Assembly: GCF_014199945.1 (NCBI RefSeq)
Contig: NZ_JACHOR010000003.1
Location: 62,001 to 126,000, forward strand
DNA from: Brevundimonas variabilis
GTDB lineage: Bacteria; Pseudomonadota; Alphaproteobacteria; Caulobacterales; Caulobacteraceae
Reading direction: 5' to 3'
Length of the DNA: 64,000 bases
The notes under the pieces are model-generated. The model had not been told where the DNA came from. It saw nothing but the letters and a program-made list of their open reading frames with translations, and made no database searches. Positions 55,077-63,842 of the stretch are shown piece by piece. A program made the position numbers and the translations under genes. Numbering within the stretch: position 1 is the first letter of the stretch; each line of letters opens with the position of its first letter.

Positions 55077-55091
55077 AGGCTCAGGAGTAAA

Positions 55092-58000
55092 CTAGAAGAC
55101 GTAGCGCATTCCGACCTGGAAGCTCTGGGTCGGCACGAACTGGGCCGTCGGCGCACCGAACAGCGGGTTCGGACGACGCAGGGCCGCGTTGTTGCCATCG
55201 AGGTTGAGCGTCTGGTTGAAGCCGCTGTAGTTCCGGAAGTTGAACACATTGATCGCGTCAAGCGTGAACTCGACACTATTCCCGTTCCACAGTTCGATCG
55301 GGCGCGTCAGACGCAGATCGACCTGGCGATAGGCGAAGTTCAGGCCGGGCAGGAAGGCCTTCTTCTCCGGATAGTAGGCATTCCATTCGATCGGGGTGCC
55401 ATTGATGCCGGGGAAACCAGTAAATGGTCGGCCCGAGCCCAGGGTGATGATCGATGACAGGCGGAAATCGAACGGCAGGTCAAGAGTCCCTGACGCCACG
55501 ATCCGGTGCCGCTCCACACCCGGCGAGTTGAAGGTCGGGCTGAGGCCCACGTTCGGGTAATCGAAGTCGAAGTTACCAAGGCCCTGATCGCGGCTACCGT
55601 TCTGCTCACCATCCGCCAGCGTGTATGTCAGCTGGTAACCGTAGCCGGACTCCGCTGTATATGGGCGGTCGATCTGGAAGAACATCGCCATGTAGGTCCG
55701 TTCACGTTCGTGATCGGAATAGAAGACGCTGTCGTTGAAAGCATAGGGCTGGTTGGTCGCAGCGTTGGTGAAGCTGGAAGGCCTGTTGATCACTTGGTTC
55801 AACTGATTCACGTTCAACCTCGACCACTGGAACTCGTTTTGGGTCTTGGCATAAGAGAAGGTCAGCGAGGTCTGAATGTCGCCGATTTTCTGGCGAACAC
55901 CCAAGTTGAACTGGTCGGTGAAGGGGCTCGGAGCTTCGTTTTTGACCAGGAATATTTCCCCCCGGCCCTGAGTACCACCCAGCAGGGCGTCGAGGCCGGC
56001 AGCGGTTCGATAGGTCTCGTTCCAGGCCACCGTATTGGTCTGCCCTCCGAATGTACCGCCGTTGGGCGAGAAGAAGATCGTCCGGCTAAGTTGGAAGGGC
56101 TTGTAGCGTTCGTCAAAGGCGAAGTTGAACCCGATCCGGTCGTAGTAGCGACCGGCACCGCCGAACAATACAGTCCGCTCGTCGCCGAAGATGTCATAGG
56201 AGAAGCCGACACGCGGTTGCCAAGCGTCTTTGAAAGGCTCGCGCCCGCCGTCGGTCAGATAGTCGTTGATATTGACCCACGGCACATGGCCCGGTGCTCC
56301 CGCGATCCGAGTGACGACCTCACGCACAGTCTGGGGCGTGGTATAGTCAGAGTTGACAGCATTATCCTCATAGTCCCAACGCAGCCCCAGGTTCAGTTCC
56401 AGCTTGTCGGTGACCTGCCAGTCGTCCTGGATATAGATGCCGAATACGTTGTTCTGAGCGTCCGTCGGCTCGACCGGCAGGTTCAGCGTGACACGCGTCG
56501 GAATCGTAGCTGAGCCAAAAATTGCAGGATTAGCCGTGATATCGTAGGTGAACTGCGGATTCCGATTGAAGTCTTTTTGAACATAGTAGTCCTGCATCGA
56601 ATATTTGACACCGACTTTGATCGTATGGGTGCCACCGAACTCAATGGCATTGAACGTCAGGTCGTTCTTGAACGTTAGACTTTGCTGCTGGATGTTCTGG
56701 TTGTTCGTACCACCGCCCTGATTGAAGACCGTGGCTTCCGTGTTGTTGTAGTTGAAGTCAAACGCAGGCGTGGCCGCCACGTTGTCGCGATAGATAACGA
56801 ACGTCTGCCCTACGTCGGTAAAGTTCAAAGCCACAGGATTATAGAGCGAATCCAGATAGTCGATCGAGAACTCGTTCACGAAGGAGTCGCCTTGGAACTG
56901 ATGCTTCAGAACGATGCCGGTCGTTTCCTGATTGATCTGGTTCGCACGAGAGAAGGCCGTTGCACCGTTCCCGAAATCACGGATATCGGCCTCGGTCCGG
57001 TAAGTGGCAGACAGGTCGATGCGCTGGCGGTCGTCCACCTGCCAGGACAGCTTACCAAAGAACAAATCCTGCTCGAACGGTGCCTCAAACGTACCCAGCT
57101 GATTGGCAAACTGAGCGGCGTACTCAGTACGGTTCAGGAAGACCTGGCGCTCGCGCGTCTCGTCCTTGCGCTCGTAGGTAAGGAAATAGTGGAGCTTGTC
57201 CTCGATGATCGGGCCGCCGACCGATCCGCCGTACTGGAGCCGATCGAGCTTGGCGGGAGCCGCGCCGCGCCGTTGCGAGAAGATGTCCTGCGCGACCCAG
57301 TCCGATGGCTGGTACTGTACGAACATGTCGCCGCCGAAATCGTTGGTGCCCGATCGGGTGACCGAGGTGATGATCGACGAACCGGCCTGTTCATACTCGG
57401 CCTTGAAGTTCTGGCTGATGACCCGGAATTCTTGCACCGCCGCTTGGGGGAAGGGATTGCCGCGACTGTCGTCCTGACCGGCGATGCCGCCGTCCAGGAT
57501 GGTCGATTTCTGGCTCTGGCCATCGATGAAGACGTTGACGGCGATCGAGGGCTGGCCACCGGCCGAGATCGTGCGCTCCGTATCGCCTTCCTGGACGACG
57601 ACGCCGGGAGCCAAGGCCGCGAAATTCAGGAAGTTGCGATTGATCTGGGGCAGGTCGTTGATCTGCTGGCGGCTGACGTTGGTGGCGACTTCCGAGGTGC
57701 GAACCTCGAAGATGCGGCGACCGGTGACGACGATCTCGCCCAGATCAGCTGCACTGGCATCGGCCGGAGCGGTCGGCGCGGCAGGCGAAGCGACGTCGAG
57801 GTTCAAAGTGGCGACGCCACCCAGAGTGATCGTCACCGTGTCCGTGGCCGTCTGGCCGTCGGCGGTCGTGACATCGACGCGGTAGGTGCCGGGACGCAGG
57901 CCTGAGAAGGTGTAAGCTCCGTTCGTGCCGATCCGCGAACGCGTCACATAACCCGTGGCAGTATCAGTCACGGTGATGGTGCCGCCGCTTTCGGCCGCAC

Positions 58001-58136
58001 CGGCGTCGGTGATCGCACCGCGAAGAGTCGAGGTCGAGCCCTGCGCCATCGCGCCGCCCGCCAGCATCATTGACGCCGCGACGGCGAGGGCAGAGGCGGT
58101 GCCCAGTGTGCGGATTCGTGTGGTCATTCTAGACAT
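55092..58136 (-). CDS. TonB-dependent receptor with carboxypeptidase-like N-terminal domain
   Basis: A 1014-residue outer-membrane receptor. After the signal (RIRTLGTASALAVAASMMLA) comes a carboxypeptidase-regulatory-like beta domain (about 28-105; GAYTFSGLRPGTYRVDVTTA), the plug (about 125-240; EIVVTGRR, DLPQINRNF, VNVFIDGQSQKSTILDGG) and a 22-strand-type barrel ending GMRYVF with C-terminal Phe. It imports large oligosaccharides with TonB energy. ATG 58136 overlaps the lacI-type stop by 8 bp; ATG 58127 is an alternative. It follows the regulator gene on the same strand, so both are probably one transcript. Confidence 0.93.
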   Translation of the reverse strand: MSRMTTRIRTLGTASALAVAASMMLAGGAMAQGSTSTLRGAITDAGAAESGGTITVTDTATGYVTRSRIGTNGAYTFSGLRPGTYRVDVTTADGQTATDTVTITLGGVATLNLDVASPAAPTAPADASAADLGEIVVTGRRIFEVRTSEVATNVSRQQINDLPQINRNFLNFAALAPGVVVQEGDTERTISAGGQPSIAVNVFIDGQSQKSTILDGGIAGQDDSRGNPFPQAAVQEFRVISQNFKAEYEQAGSSIITSVTRSGTNDFGGDMFVQYQPSDWVAQDIFSQRRGAAPAKLDRLQYGGSVGGPIIEDKLHYFLTYERKDETRERQVFLNRTEYAAQFANQLGTFEAPFEQDLFFGKLSWQVDDRQRIDLSATYRTEADIRDFGNGATAFSRANQINQETTGIVLKHQFQGDSFVNEFSIDYLDSLYNPVALNFTDVGQTFVIYRDNVAATPAFDFNYNNTEATVFNQGGGTNNQNIQQQSLTFKNDLTFNAIEFGGTHTIKVGVKYSMQDYYVQKDFNRNPQFTYDITANPAIFGSATIPTRVTLNLPVEPTDAQNNVFGIYIQDDWQVTDKLELNLGLRWDYEDNAVNSDYTTPQTVREVVTRIAGAPGHVPWVNINDYLTDGGREPFKDAWQPRVGFSYDIFGDERTVLFGGAGRYYDRIGFNFAFDERYKPFQLSRTIFFSPNGGTFGGQTNTVAWNETYRTAAGLDALLGGTQGRGEIFLVKNEAPSPFTDQFNLGVRQKIGDIQTSLTFSYAKTQNEFQWSRLNVNQLNQVINRPSSFTNAATNQPYAFNDSVFYSDHERERTYMAMFFQIDRPYTAESGYGYQLTYTLADGEQNGSRDQGLGNFDFDYPNVGLSPTFNSPGVERHRIVASGTLDLPFDFRLSSIITLGSGRPFTGFPGINGTPIEWNAYYPEKKAFLPGLNFAYRQVDLRLTRPIELWNGNSVEFTLDAINVFNFRNYSGFNQTLNLDGNNAALRRPNPLFGAPTAQFVPTQSFQVGMRYVF

Positions 58137-59217
58137 CCTGATGTCCCCCTGAAGAAATGGTGCTCTTGACGGCGGTTCGACCGTCGTCCGAGGCCTGAGT
58201 GTTGATGGATGGGTTGGCGCGGCTGGAATCGCGGGCGACCAGCACAGGGCGCACGATCTCGCAGGCAACGTCGGCGGGCAGGGCCTCGTCGTCCTTGGCC
58301 CTGATCAGGTCGACCAGGCGATCCAGCGCGCGTCGACCGGTCTCGGCGATATTGATCCGCATGGTGCTGAGCGAGGGCCGTACCAGCTGGGCGATCGGCA
58401 CATCGTCGAATCCGACAACGGCGACGTCTTCCGGACAGCGGACGCCCGCCTCCTGAAGGGCCAACAGGGCACCGACCGCCATCACGTCGTTGCCGGCGAA
58501 GATAGCGTCCGAATGCGAGCCCTCGGCCAGCATTGCACGCACGGCGGCATGACCCGAACTCTGACTAAAGTCTCCGTCCACGACCCGGGCCTTCAGACCG
58601 GCGGCGGCCATGGCCTGGACATATCCGGCCATCCGGGCCTCGGCCTCCAGATTGCCGGTGGGGCCACAGATATGGGCGATGTCGCGCGCGCCGCCGGCGA
58701 TCAGATGCTCGACCGCCGCGACTGCTCCGCCGTGGTTGTCCACCACGATAGAAGGCCTTCCGGCATCGGTCGCCCCGCCGTTCATCAGCAGTACAGGCAG
58801 CGATCCCGCCAGGCTGGCGGCCAGGTTGGCGGCGTCCAGATGCGGCGACAGCACGATCATCCCGTCGACCCGCCCGCGCATCGACCGGATCGCCGCCGAG
58901 GCTTCGTCGGCGTCGTCGTGGCTGGACGAGACGATCAGGTGCAGCCCGTGCGTCCGCGCCGCCAGATCCATGCCGCGGATCAGCTCGGAGAAAAACTCCC
59001 CAAACAGGTCAGGCAAGACCACGCCGACCGTGTCGGTCCGACTGGTGGAGAGGCTGCGCGCTCCGGAATGAGGGACATAGGCCAGGGCTGCGACGGCCTC
59101 GAGGACACGTTGACGGGTGGGCTCCGTGACGGCACCTGCGCCGGTCAGGACACGGGACACCGAGGCCACTGAGACCTGGGCGCGGGCAGCCACATCCCGG
59201 ATGGTCGCGGCCTTCAT
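58129..59217 (-). CDS. LacI-family transcriptional regulator
   Basis: A 362-residue repressor: N-terminal helix-turn-helix (ATIRDVAARAQVSVASVSRV), hinge helix near residues 50-60, and a periplasmic-binding-protein-like sensor domain (VGVVLPDLFGEFFSELIRGM; DAIFAGNDVMAVGALLALQE; VVGFDDVPIAQLVRPSLSTM). ATG 59217 is preferred over GTG 59226. It probably binds the GTAAYCGGTTAC sites at 43337, 46074 and 59340 and releases them when a sugar effector binds. Overlaps the receptor start by 8 bp. Confidence 0.93.
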   Translation of the reverse strand: MKAATIRDVAARAQVSVASVSRVLTGAGAVTEPTRQRVLEAVAALAYVPHSGARSLSTSRTDTVGVVLPDLFGEFFSELIRGMDLAARTHGLHLIVSSSHDDADEASAAIRSMRGRVDGMIVLSPHLDAANLAASLAGSLPVLLMNGGATDAGRPSIVVDNHGGAVAAVEHLIAGGARDIAHICGPTGNLEAEARMAGYVQAMAAAGLKARVVDGDFSQSSGHAAVRAMLAEGSHSDAIFAGNDVMAVGALLALQEAGVRCPEDVAVVGFDDVPIAQLVRPSLSTMRINIAETGRRALDRLVDLIRAKDDEALPADVACEIVRPVLVARDSSRANPSINTQASDDGRTAVKSTISSGGHQDV

Positions 59218-59339
59218 GGACGCCACCCGAGGAGCCCCTCATGGGGCCGAAAATGACAGGAGAGCGATGCCAAACGGATTTCCTGCGTCCCCGGGATGTC
59301 ATGCCGGCCCCCTTATCGAAGGTCCGTCGACTAATTTCT

Positions 59340-59351
59340 GTAATCGGTTAC
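59340..59351. promoter_or_regulatory. LacI-family operator, lacI/GH1 divergent region
   Basis: GTAATCGGTTAC, one base from the perfect palindrome at 46074. It lies between the divergent LacI gene (123 bp away) and GH1 gene (124 bp away), so it could control both and make the regulator autoregulated. Confidence 0.75.
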
Positions 59352-59475
59352 ATGACACACTGGCCATGTGCCTTGCAAGTGCCGTAGTCTGGCCACACGA
59401 ACGTTTTCCCGCCAGAAGCCCTATCGTCCGTCAGCCTCCCACGCTCGGCGGACCTCGCCACTCGAGAGCTTGCCG

Positions 59476-60831
59476 ATGCCCACGCGCTATACCTTTCCTG
59501 ACAATTTTCTCTGGGGCGCCGCGACTGCCGCCTATCAGATCGAAGGCTCCTCGATGGCCGACGGAGCGGGCGAATCCATCTGGGACCGCTTCAGCCACAC
59601 GCCGGGCAACATGAAGGATGGCGACACCGGCGATGTTGCCTGCGACCATTACAATCGATGGCGCGAAGACATCGAAATCATGAAGCGGTTGAACCTCAAG
59701 GCCTATCGATTCTCAGTGAGCTGGAGCCGGGTCATGCCGGACGGCACGGGTCGACTGAACGAGGCGGGGCTCGCCTTCTACGACCAGCTGATCGATGGAC
59801 TTCTCGAGGCCGGGATCGAACCGCTTTGCACCCTCTACCATTGGGACCTTCCCGCAGCGCTCGACGACCGAGGTGGCTGGTTGAACCCCGAAATCGCCGA
59901 CTGGTTCGCCGATTACGGACAGGTCCTGTTCGAGCGGTTCAAGGGACGCGTGAAGACGTGGGGGACCATCAACGAACCCTGGGTCATCATCGATGGCGGC
60001 TATCTTCACGGAGCCCTGGCCCCGGGTCACCGCTCGGCTTTCGAGGCCGTCATCGCCGCGCACAATGTGCTGCGCGCCCATGGTGCCGCTGTAAAACGCT
60101 TCCGTGAAGTCGGCGAGGGCCGGATCGGGATCGTGCTGAACATCGAACCGAAATACCCGGCCAGCGACAAGCCCGAAGACGAGGCCGCTCGCAAACGCGC
60201 CGAAGCGCAGATGAACCGCTGGTTCCTGGACCCCCTGATGGGACGCGGCTACCCGGAAGAACTCAAGGACGTCTACGGCGAGGCATGGCGAGAATTCCCG
60301 GCCGAGGATTTCGACCTGATCCGTCAGCCGACCGACTGGATGGGGTTGAACTGGTACACACGCGCCGTGCCCGAAAACGCACCGGACGCATGGCCGGTTC
60401 GCGCGCGACCGGTAAAGCAGATCCAGCATGCCCACACCGAGACCGGCTGGGAGGTCTATCCCCCCGCCCTGACCGACACCCTCGTCTGGCTGCATGAACA
60501 GACCAATGGTCTGCCCCTCATGATCACGGAGAATGGCTCGGCCTGGTATGACCCGCCCCACGCCATCAATGGCCGCATCCACGACCCGATGCGGGTGGAC
60601 TACCTGACCAATCACCTGAAGGCAGCGCACGACGCGATCGGTCGCGGCGTCAACCTCGAAGGCTATATGGCCTGGTCCCTGCTGGACAATCTGGAGTGGT
60701 CACTCGGCTATTCGAAGCGCTTCGGGATCACCCATGTGAATTTCCAGACCCAGGAGCGGACCATCAAGGATTCCGGTCTGCTGTACGCAGACGTGATCCG
60801 CACCCACGGGGCCGTGCTCGACGCCCTCTAG
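59476..60831 (+). CDS. GH1 beta-glucosidase (cytoplasmic)
   Basis: A 451-residue family 1 glycosidase. Acid/base Glu167 in TINEPWV, nucleophile Glu352 in MITENGSAW; other features are FLWGAATAAYQIEGS near the start and WSLLDNLEWSLGYSKRFG at the end. No signal peptide, so it probably finishes imported oligosaccharides in the cytoplasm. ATG 59476 starts four residues before the conserved FPDNF; upstream codons look non-coding. Its stop overlaps the convergent carboxylesterase by 4 bp. Confidence 0.96.
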   Translation: MPTRYTFPDNFLWGAATAAYQIEGSSMADGAGESIWDRFSHTPGNMKDGDTGDVACDHYNRWREDIEIMKRLNLKAYRFSVSWSRVMPDGTGRLNEAGLAFYDQLIDGLLEAGIEPLCTLYHWDLPAALDDRGGWLNPEIADWFADYGQVLFERFKGRVKTWGTINEPWVIIDGGYLHGALAPGHRSAFEAVIAAHNVLRAHGAAVKRFREVGEGRIGIVLNIEPKYPASDKPEDEAARKRAEAQMNRWFLDPLMGRGYPEELKDVYGEAWREFPAEDFDLIRQPTDWMGLNWYTRAVPENAPDAWPVRARPVKQIQHAHTETGWEVYPPALTDTLVWLHEQTNGLPLMITENGSAWYDPPHAINGRIHDPMRVDYLTNHLKAAHDAIGRGVNLEGYMAWSLLDNLEWSLGYSKRFGITHVNFQTQERTIKDSGLLYADVIRTHGAVLDAL

Positions 60832-62354
60832 GGCGCGATACGCTCCCGGTAGCGGGCGATCAGATCAAGCCGGTCCCCGAAAGGGACCGGCTTGACCGTT
60901 GGGCCGGTGTTCGTGAATTCCAAAAGCACCTCGGTCCCCGCGTCGAACCGCGGCCATTGTGGATGTTCAACCGGGCGCGGGGAGCCCGTGACCGCAAATG
61001 TAGTCCAGTAGTCGGCCATGGCCGTTGCAGCCCGGAAGTCGCGCTCGCCCATCGGTCTGCCGACGGTGTGCAGATTGTCGAACACATAGGGCCGCTCGGA
61101 CGCATGGGTCGCCCCGCCGCTGGGCTCGGGATTGGACGCCGGGACGACATCGAAGCGGTAGAGCCATGTCGGGTTGCCTGTCCGGGCATGGAGGCGTGCC
61201 AGATGACGTGCCGGCTCATTGAACACGAGGTCGCTGACGACATGGGCATCATAGCCCGACGGTCCACCGTAGGCGTCGACCAGATCCAGACGTTCTTTCT
61301 CCGTCATGGAATCATCGAGCCTGCCGTAGGCTCCGGCGTCGTTCGGCCGTATCCACCAGAACTCCGCGCTGTTTGTGCCAATCATCAAGGGAACATTGGC
61401 CTGACGGCCTGCTTCGAACGCCGTGACAACGTCCTCGGTCAGGAGATTTCCATCAACGATCAGGTTGTCGGTTGAGAAGACGGGTGCCGGTTTCAAAAAC
61501 GTTTCGGCTGGAAGGTCTCGAAGCTGATCCGCCGTAGAGATGGGGCCAACCCCTGCCGCGCTGGCAAACGCCATTCCCAGCGACTGGGCCGAAGGTCGCC
61601 CGGCCTGATCCTGATTGAGGCGTGCAGACTGCTGCCGACCGAGGCCGGACTGGACGATGGCCTGATGAAAAAGCCCATGAGCTGACGGAGCTGTCATCAA
61701 CTGCAGCACTGCCGCCCCACCCGCCGATTCCCCGAATATCGTCACCTGCCGGGGATCGCCGCCAAACGCCGCGATGTTGGCGCGAACCCACCCTAGCGCT
61801 GCGATCTGATCCATGAGGCCGTAGTTGCCTGCCGGTTCGCTCCCGTCGCGCTCGGCAGCCAGGGCGGGATGGTCAAAGAAGCCCAGCCGTCCGAGTCGAT
61901 AGTTGATGGTTACGACGACCGTACCGCGCTGCGCGAGATGGGTTCCGTCGTAAAGCGCCGCCGTACCTGAGCCGTTGTTGTATCCTCCGCCATGGATCCA
62001 GACCATGACCGGCAATGGACTAGTGCGCGCCTGGGGCGCGAAGACGTTGAGGGTGAGACAATCCTCGCTCATCGGAAGCGGCCCAACGCCCGGGTCGCCG
62101 TTGGAAGGCGGCTGGATGCAGATTGCACCCGGTGCCGTCGCATCCCTGAGCCCTGTCCAGGTCTGTGGCGGTTGAGGGGGAGCCCAGCGCCCCGCACCTA
62201 CAGGGGGCGCTGCAAAAGGGATTCCACGGAAGATGGCCACCCCATTGTTGCTGTCGCCAATCAACTGGCCCTCGGCGACCTCTGCACGAGGCCTCGCCGG
62301 GTCGAGGGCGTCAATTATTGCCATGATCGCCAGCAGAGAAGATCTGAAAATCAT
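60828..62354 (-). CDS. Type-B carboxylesterase
   Basis: A 508-residue alpha/beta hydrolase with the carboxylesterase landmarks FRGIPFAAPPVGAGRWAPPQ, SEDCLTLNVFAP, VWIHGGGYNNGS (oxyanion hole) and the nucleophile FGESAGGAAVLQ. Acyl substrates cannot be read from sequence. The N-terminus is hydrophobic (FRSSLLAIMAIIDA) but a signal cut site is unclear. It may remove ester groups from the glycan or its aglycones, given its place beside GH1. Confidence 0.9.
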   Translation of the reverse strand: MIFRSSLLAIMAIIDALDPARPRAEVAEGQLIGDSNNGVAIFRGIPFAAPPVGAGRWAPPQPPQTWTGLRDATAPGAICIQPPSNGDPGVGPLPMSEDCLTLNVFAPQARTSPLPVMVWIHGGGYNNGSGTAALYDGTHLAQRGTVVVTINYRLGRLGFFDHPALAAERDGSEPAGNYGLMDQIAALGWVRANIAAFGGDPRQVTIFGESAGGAAVLQLMTAPSAHGLFHQAIVQSGLGRQQSARLNQDQAGRPSAQSLGMAFASAAGVGPISTADQLRDLPAETFLKPAPVFSTDNLIVDGNLLTEDVVTAFEAGRQANVPLMIGTNSAEFWWIRPNDAGAYGRLDDSMTEKERLDLVDAYGGPSGYDAHVVSDLVFNEPARHLARLHARTGNPTWLYRFDVVPASNPEPSGGATHASERPYVFDNLHTVGRPMGERDFRAATAMADYWTTFAVTGSPRPVEHPQWPRFDAGTEVLLEFTNTGPTVKPVPFGDRLDLIARYRERIAP

Positions 62355-62524
62355 GAGCTATCCTATCCCTCAACGAGCGAACGCATAGAAGCGACAAGCG
62401 CGACTGCAAACAGCCGCATTCACAAATCGAATTCATGACCGTCGCCATGATTGCGGCAAACTCTCATGTGTTCCTCGATAGCAAGCCTGCAAGTTCACAA
62501 CGTTTTCAATCCAAAAAGTTCCCT

Positions 62525-63349
62525 ATGTTCGACCGCCGCCAACTCATGATGGCACTGACCGCTGTCCCCTTTGCCGGCTGCGCTACAGGACCATCCAAAA
62601 CGGCGGGGCCAGTTCTGAGTCTGGCCACCTTGAACATCTGGCACGACCGTGGAGACTGGCCCAATCGGCTGCCGATGATCGTTGATACACTTCGCGCAGC
62701 AGATGCCGACGTGATCGGTTTGCAGGAGGTTTTGGAGGACGCTGCCACCGGCCTTCCCAACCAGGCGGCCACGATTGCCCAGATCCTGGGCTATCGTCAT
62801 GTCTTCGTCTCCACGGATGTTGACGGATCGCCGCGACGCTATGGCAACGCCATCTTGACGCGTCTGCCGATCGTGGAGCACGACTGGGAGAAGCTTGAGC
62901 CACTTGACGACTATCGCACCGCCCTGCGTGTCCGCGTCAAAGTCGGCGACCGCCCCGTCGACATCGTCAACACCCATCTGCATCACACACCTGAAGGCGG
63001 AGCGATCCGAGATCGTCAGATTGCCCGCCTTTTCGCTTGGCTGGGTGAGCGAGACGCGCCGTTGGTGATCTTGGGTGATCTGAACGCCGCCCTGACAAAT
63101 CCCGAGATGACCCTTCTGCAGACTCCGCGCTTCACATCCCTGCTGGCGGGCGTGCATCCGGACCAGGCCGAACGGTCAACGTTGAACACCGCTTATGGCC
63201 ATAGGTCGGACCAGATTGACCACATCCTGGTTGAGACCGCATACTTCACACCGCTCAGTGCCTCCATTTCCGGCGATGTCCCGGTCGGCGAAACTTGGCC
63301 CTCAGACCATTTCGCCGTAACAGGGGCGGCGCGGGTCAAGCCGAAATGA
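62525..63349 (+). CDS. Exported endonuclease/exonuclease/phosphatase-fold protein
   Basis: A 274-residue EEP-fold protein with a lipoprotein-type or Tat-type start (MFDRRQLMMALTAVPFAGCA). Catalytic features: SLATLNIWHDRGDW, VIGLQEVLED, IVNTHLHHTPEGG, LVILGDLNAAL and ETWPSDHFAVTG. It differs from the cytoplasmic EEP protein at 18055 in having an export signal. ATG 62525 is chosen because the signal begins there; the longer frame adds 30 unconvincing residues. Possible phosphodiesterase or phosphatase activity on periplasmic substrates; a link to the glucan locus is only positional. Confidence 0.87.
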   Translation: MFDRRQLMMALTAVPFAGCATGPSKTAGPVLSLATLNIWHDRGDWPNRLPMIVDTLRAADADVIGLQEVLEDAATGLPNQAATIAQILGYRHVFVSTDVDGSPRRYGNAILTRLPIVEHDWEKLEPLDDYRTALRVRVKVGDRPVDIVNTHLHHTPEGGAIRDRQIARLFAWLGERDAPLVILGDLNAALTNPEMTLLQTPRFTSLLAGVHPDQAERSTLNTAYGHRSDQIDHILVETAYFTPLSASISGDVPVGETWPSDHFAVTGAARVKPK

Positions 63350-63391
63350 GAGTGCTGGCAAGTTTAGTTTGGACGGACTTGCAGTAAGGGC

Positions 63392-63415
63392 CGCTATCGC
63401 GATCATGCGATAGCG
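63392..63415. repeat. Perfect 9-bp inverted repeat
   Basis: CGCTATCGC-GATCAT-GCGATAGCG, 42 bp after the stop of the secreted EEP gene. The stem could act as a transcript end, but no T run follows on either strand. Confidence 0.5.
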
Positions 63416-63454
63416 TTGCCGAAACGGATTGTTCAAAATCGCTTTTCGTCTCAG

Positions 63455-63548
63455 CATTGGAGACAAGTTTGCGTTGGACTACGTGCACCGTCGCCCGGCT
63501 GGCCACATGCCGCTGGACATTTAACGTATCGTAGACCGTCGCACATGG
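63455..63548 (-). mobile_element. Two abutting IS6-family fragments
   Basis: 63455-63489 (ATTGGAGACAAGTTTGCGTT onward) resembles the right end of the full copies. Directly beside it, 63483-63548 read on the minus strand encodes ATVYDTLNVQRHVASRATVH, clearly related to the transposase segment AIYNTFNTQRHLISRTTL. That segment lies near the opposite, left end of an intact element, so two remnants are joined out of order. Both are inert. Confidence 0.72.
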
Positions 63549-63698
63549 AATTGTCCAGTCTATGGCTGCGGGTCAAAAGGCCCGTGCCCCGCCCGACCAG
63601 GGTTCGAGCACGGGTCTGACACCCCCTTCGCGTCGGCGGTCTCTGGCAGAGCGCCCCTGACATTGCAGACGCCGCTGACGCAGCATCCTGCAGCCTGC

Positions 63699-63842
63699 TC
63701 AGCGGGTTGGAGGGGTCGGCTCATCGCTCCGGCCTTCGACCCGCGGGAAGGCCGTCCAAAGAGCGGCACCTCCGACGGCCAATATGAACGTGCCGAAGAA
63801 CGCGACAACGGCGACAACGAACGGGACAGCTTCCGGGGGCAT
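63699..63842 (-). CDS. Small single-pass membrane protein
   Basis: A 47-residue protein starting MPPEAVPFVVAVVAFFGTFI with one transmembrane helix and a short charged tail ending EPTPPTR. ATG 63842 is preceded by AGGAG at six-base spacing, which decides this start over a longer frame to 63938. Similar tiny membrane proteins occur in Alphaproteobacteria; function unknown. Confidence 0.72.
   Translation of the reverse strand: MPPEAVPFVVAVVAFFGTFILAVGGAALWTAFPRVEGRSDEPTPPTR

Larger units (their letters stand above)
63350..63698. other. Intergenic stretch with IS6 remnants
   Basis: No intact gene is seen. It contains the inverted repeat at 63392-63415 and, from about 63455 to 63548, fragments of IS6-family elements. 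The remaining bases up to the small membrane-protein gene show nothing recognisable. Confidence 0.5.
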
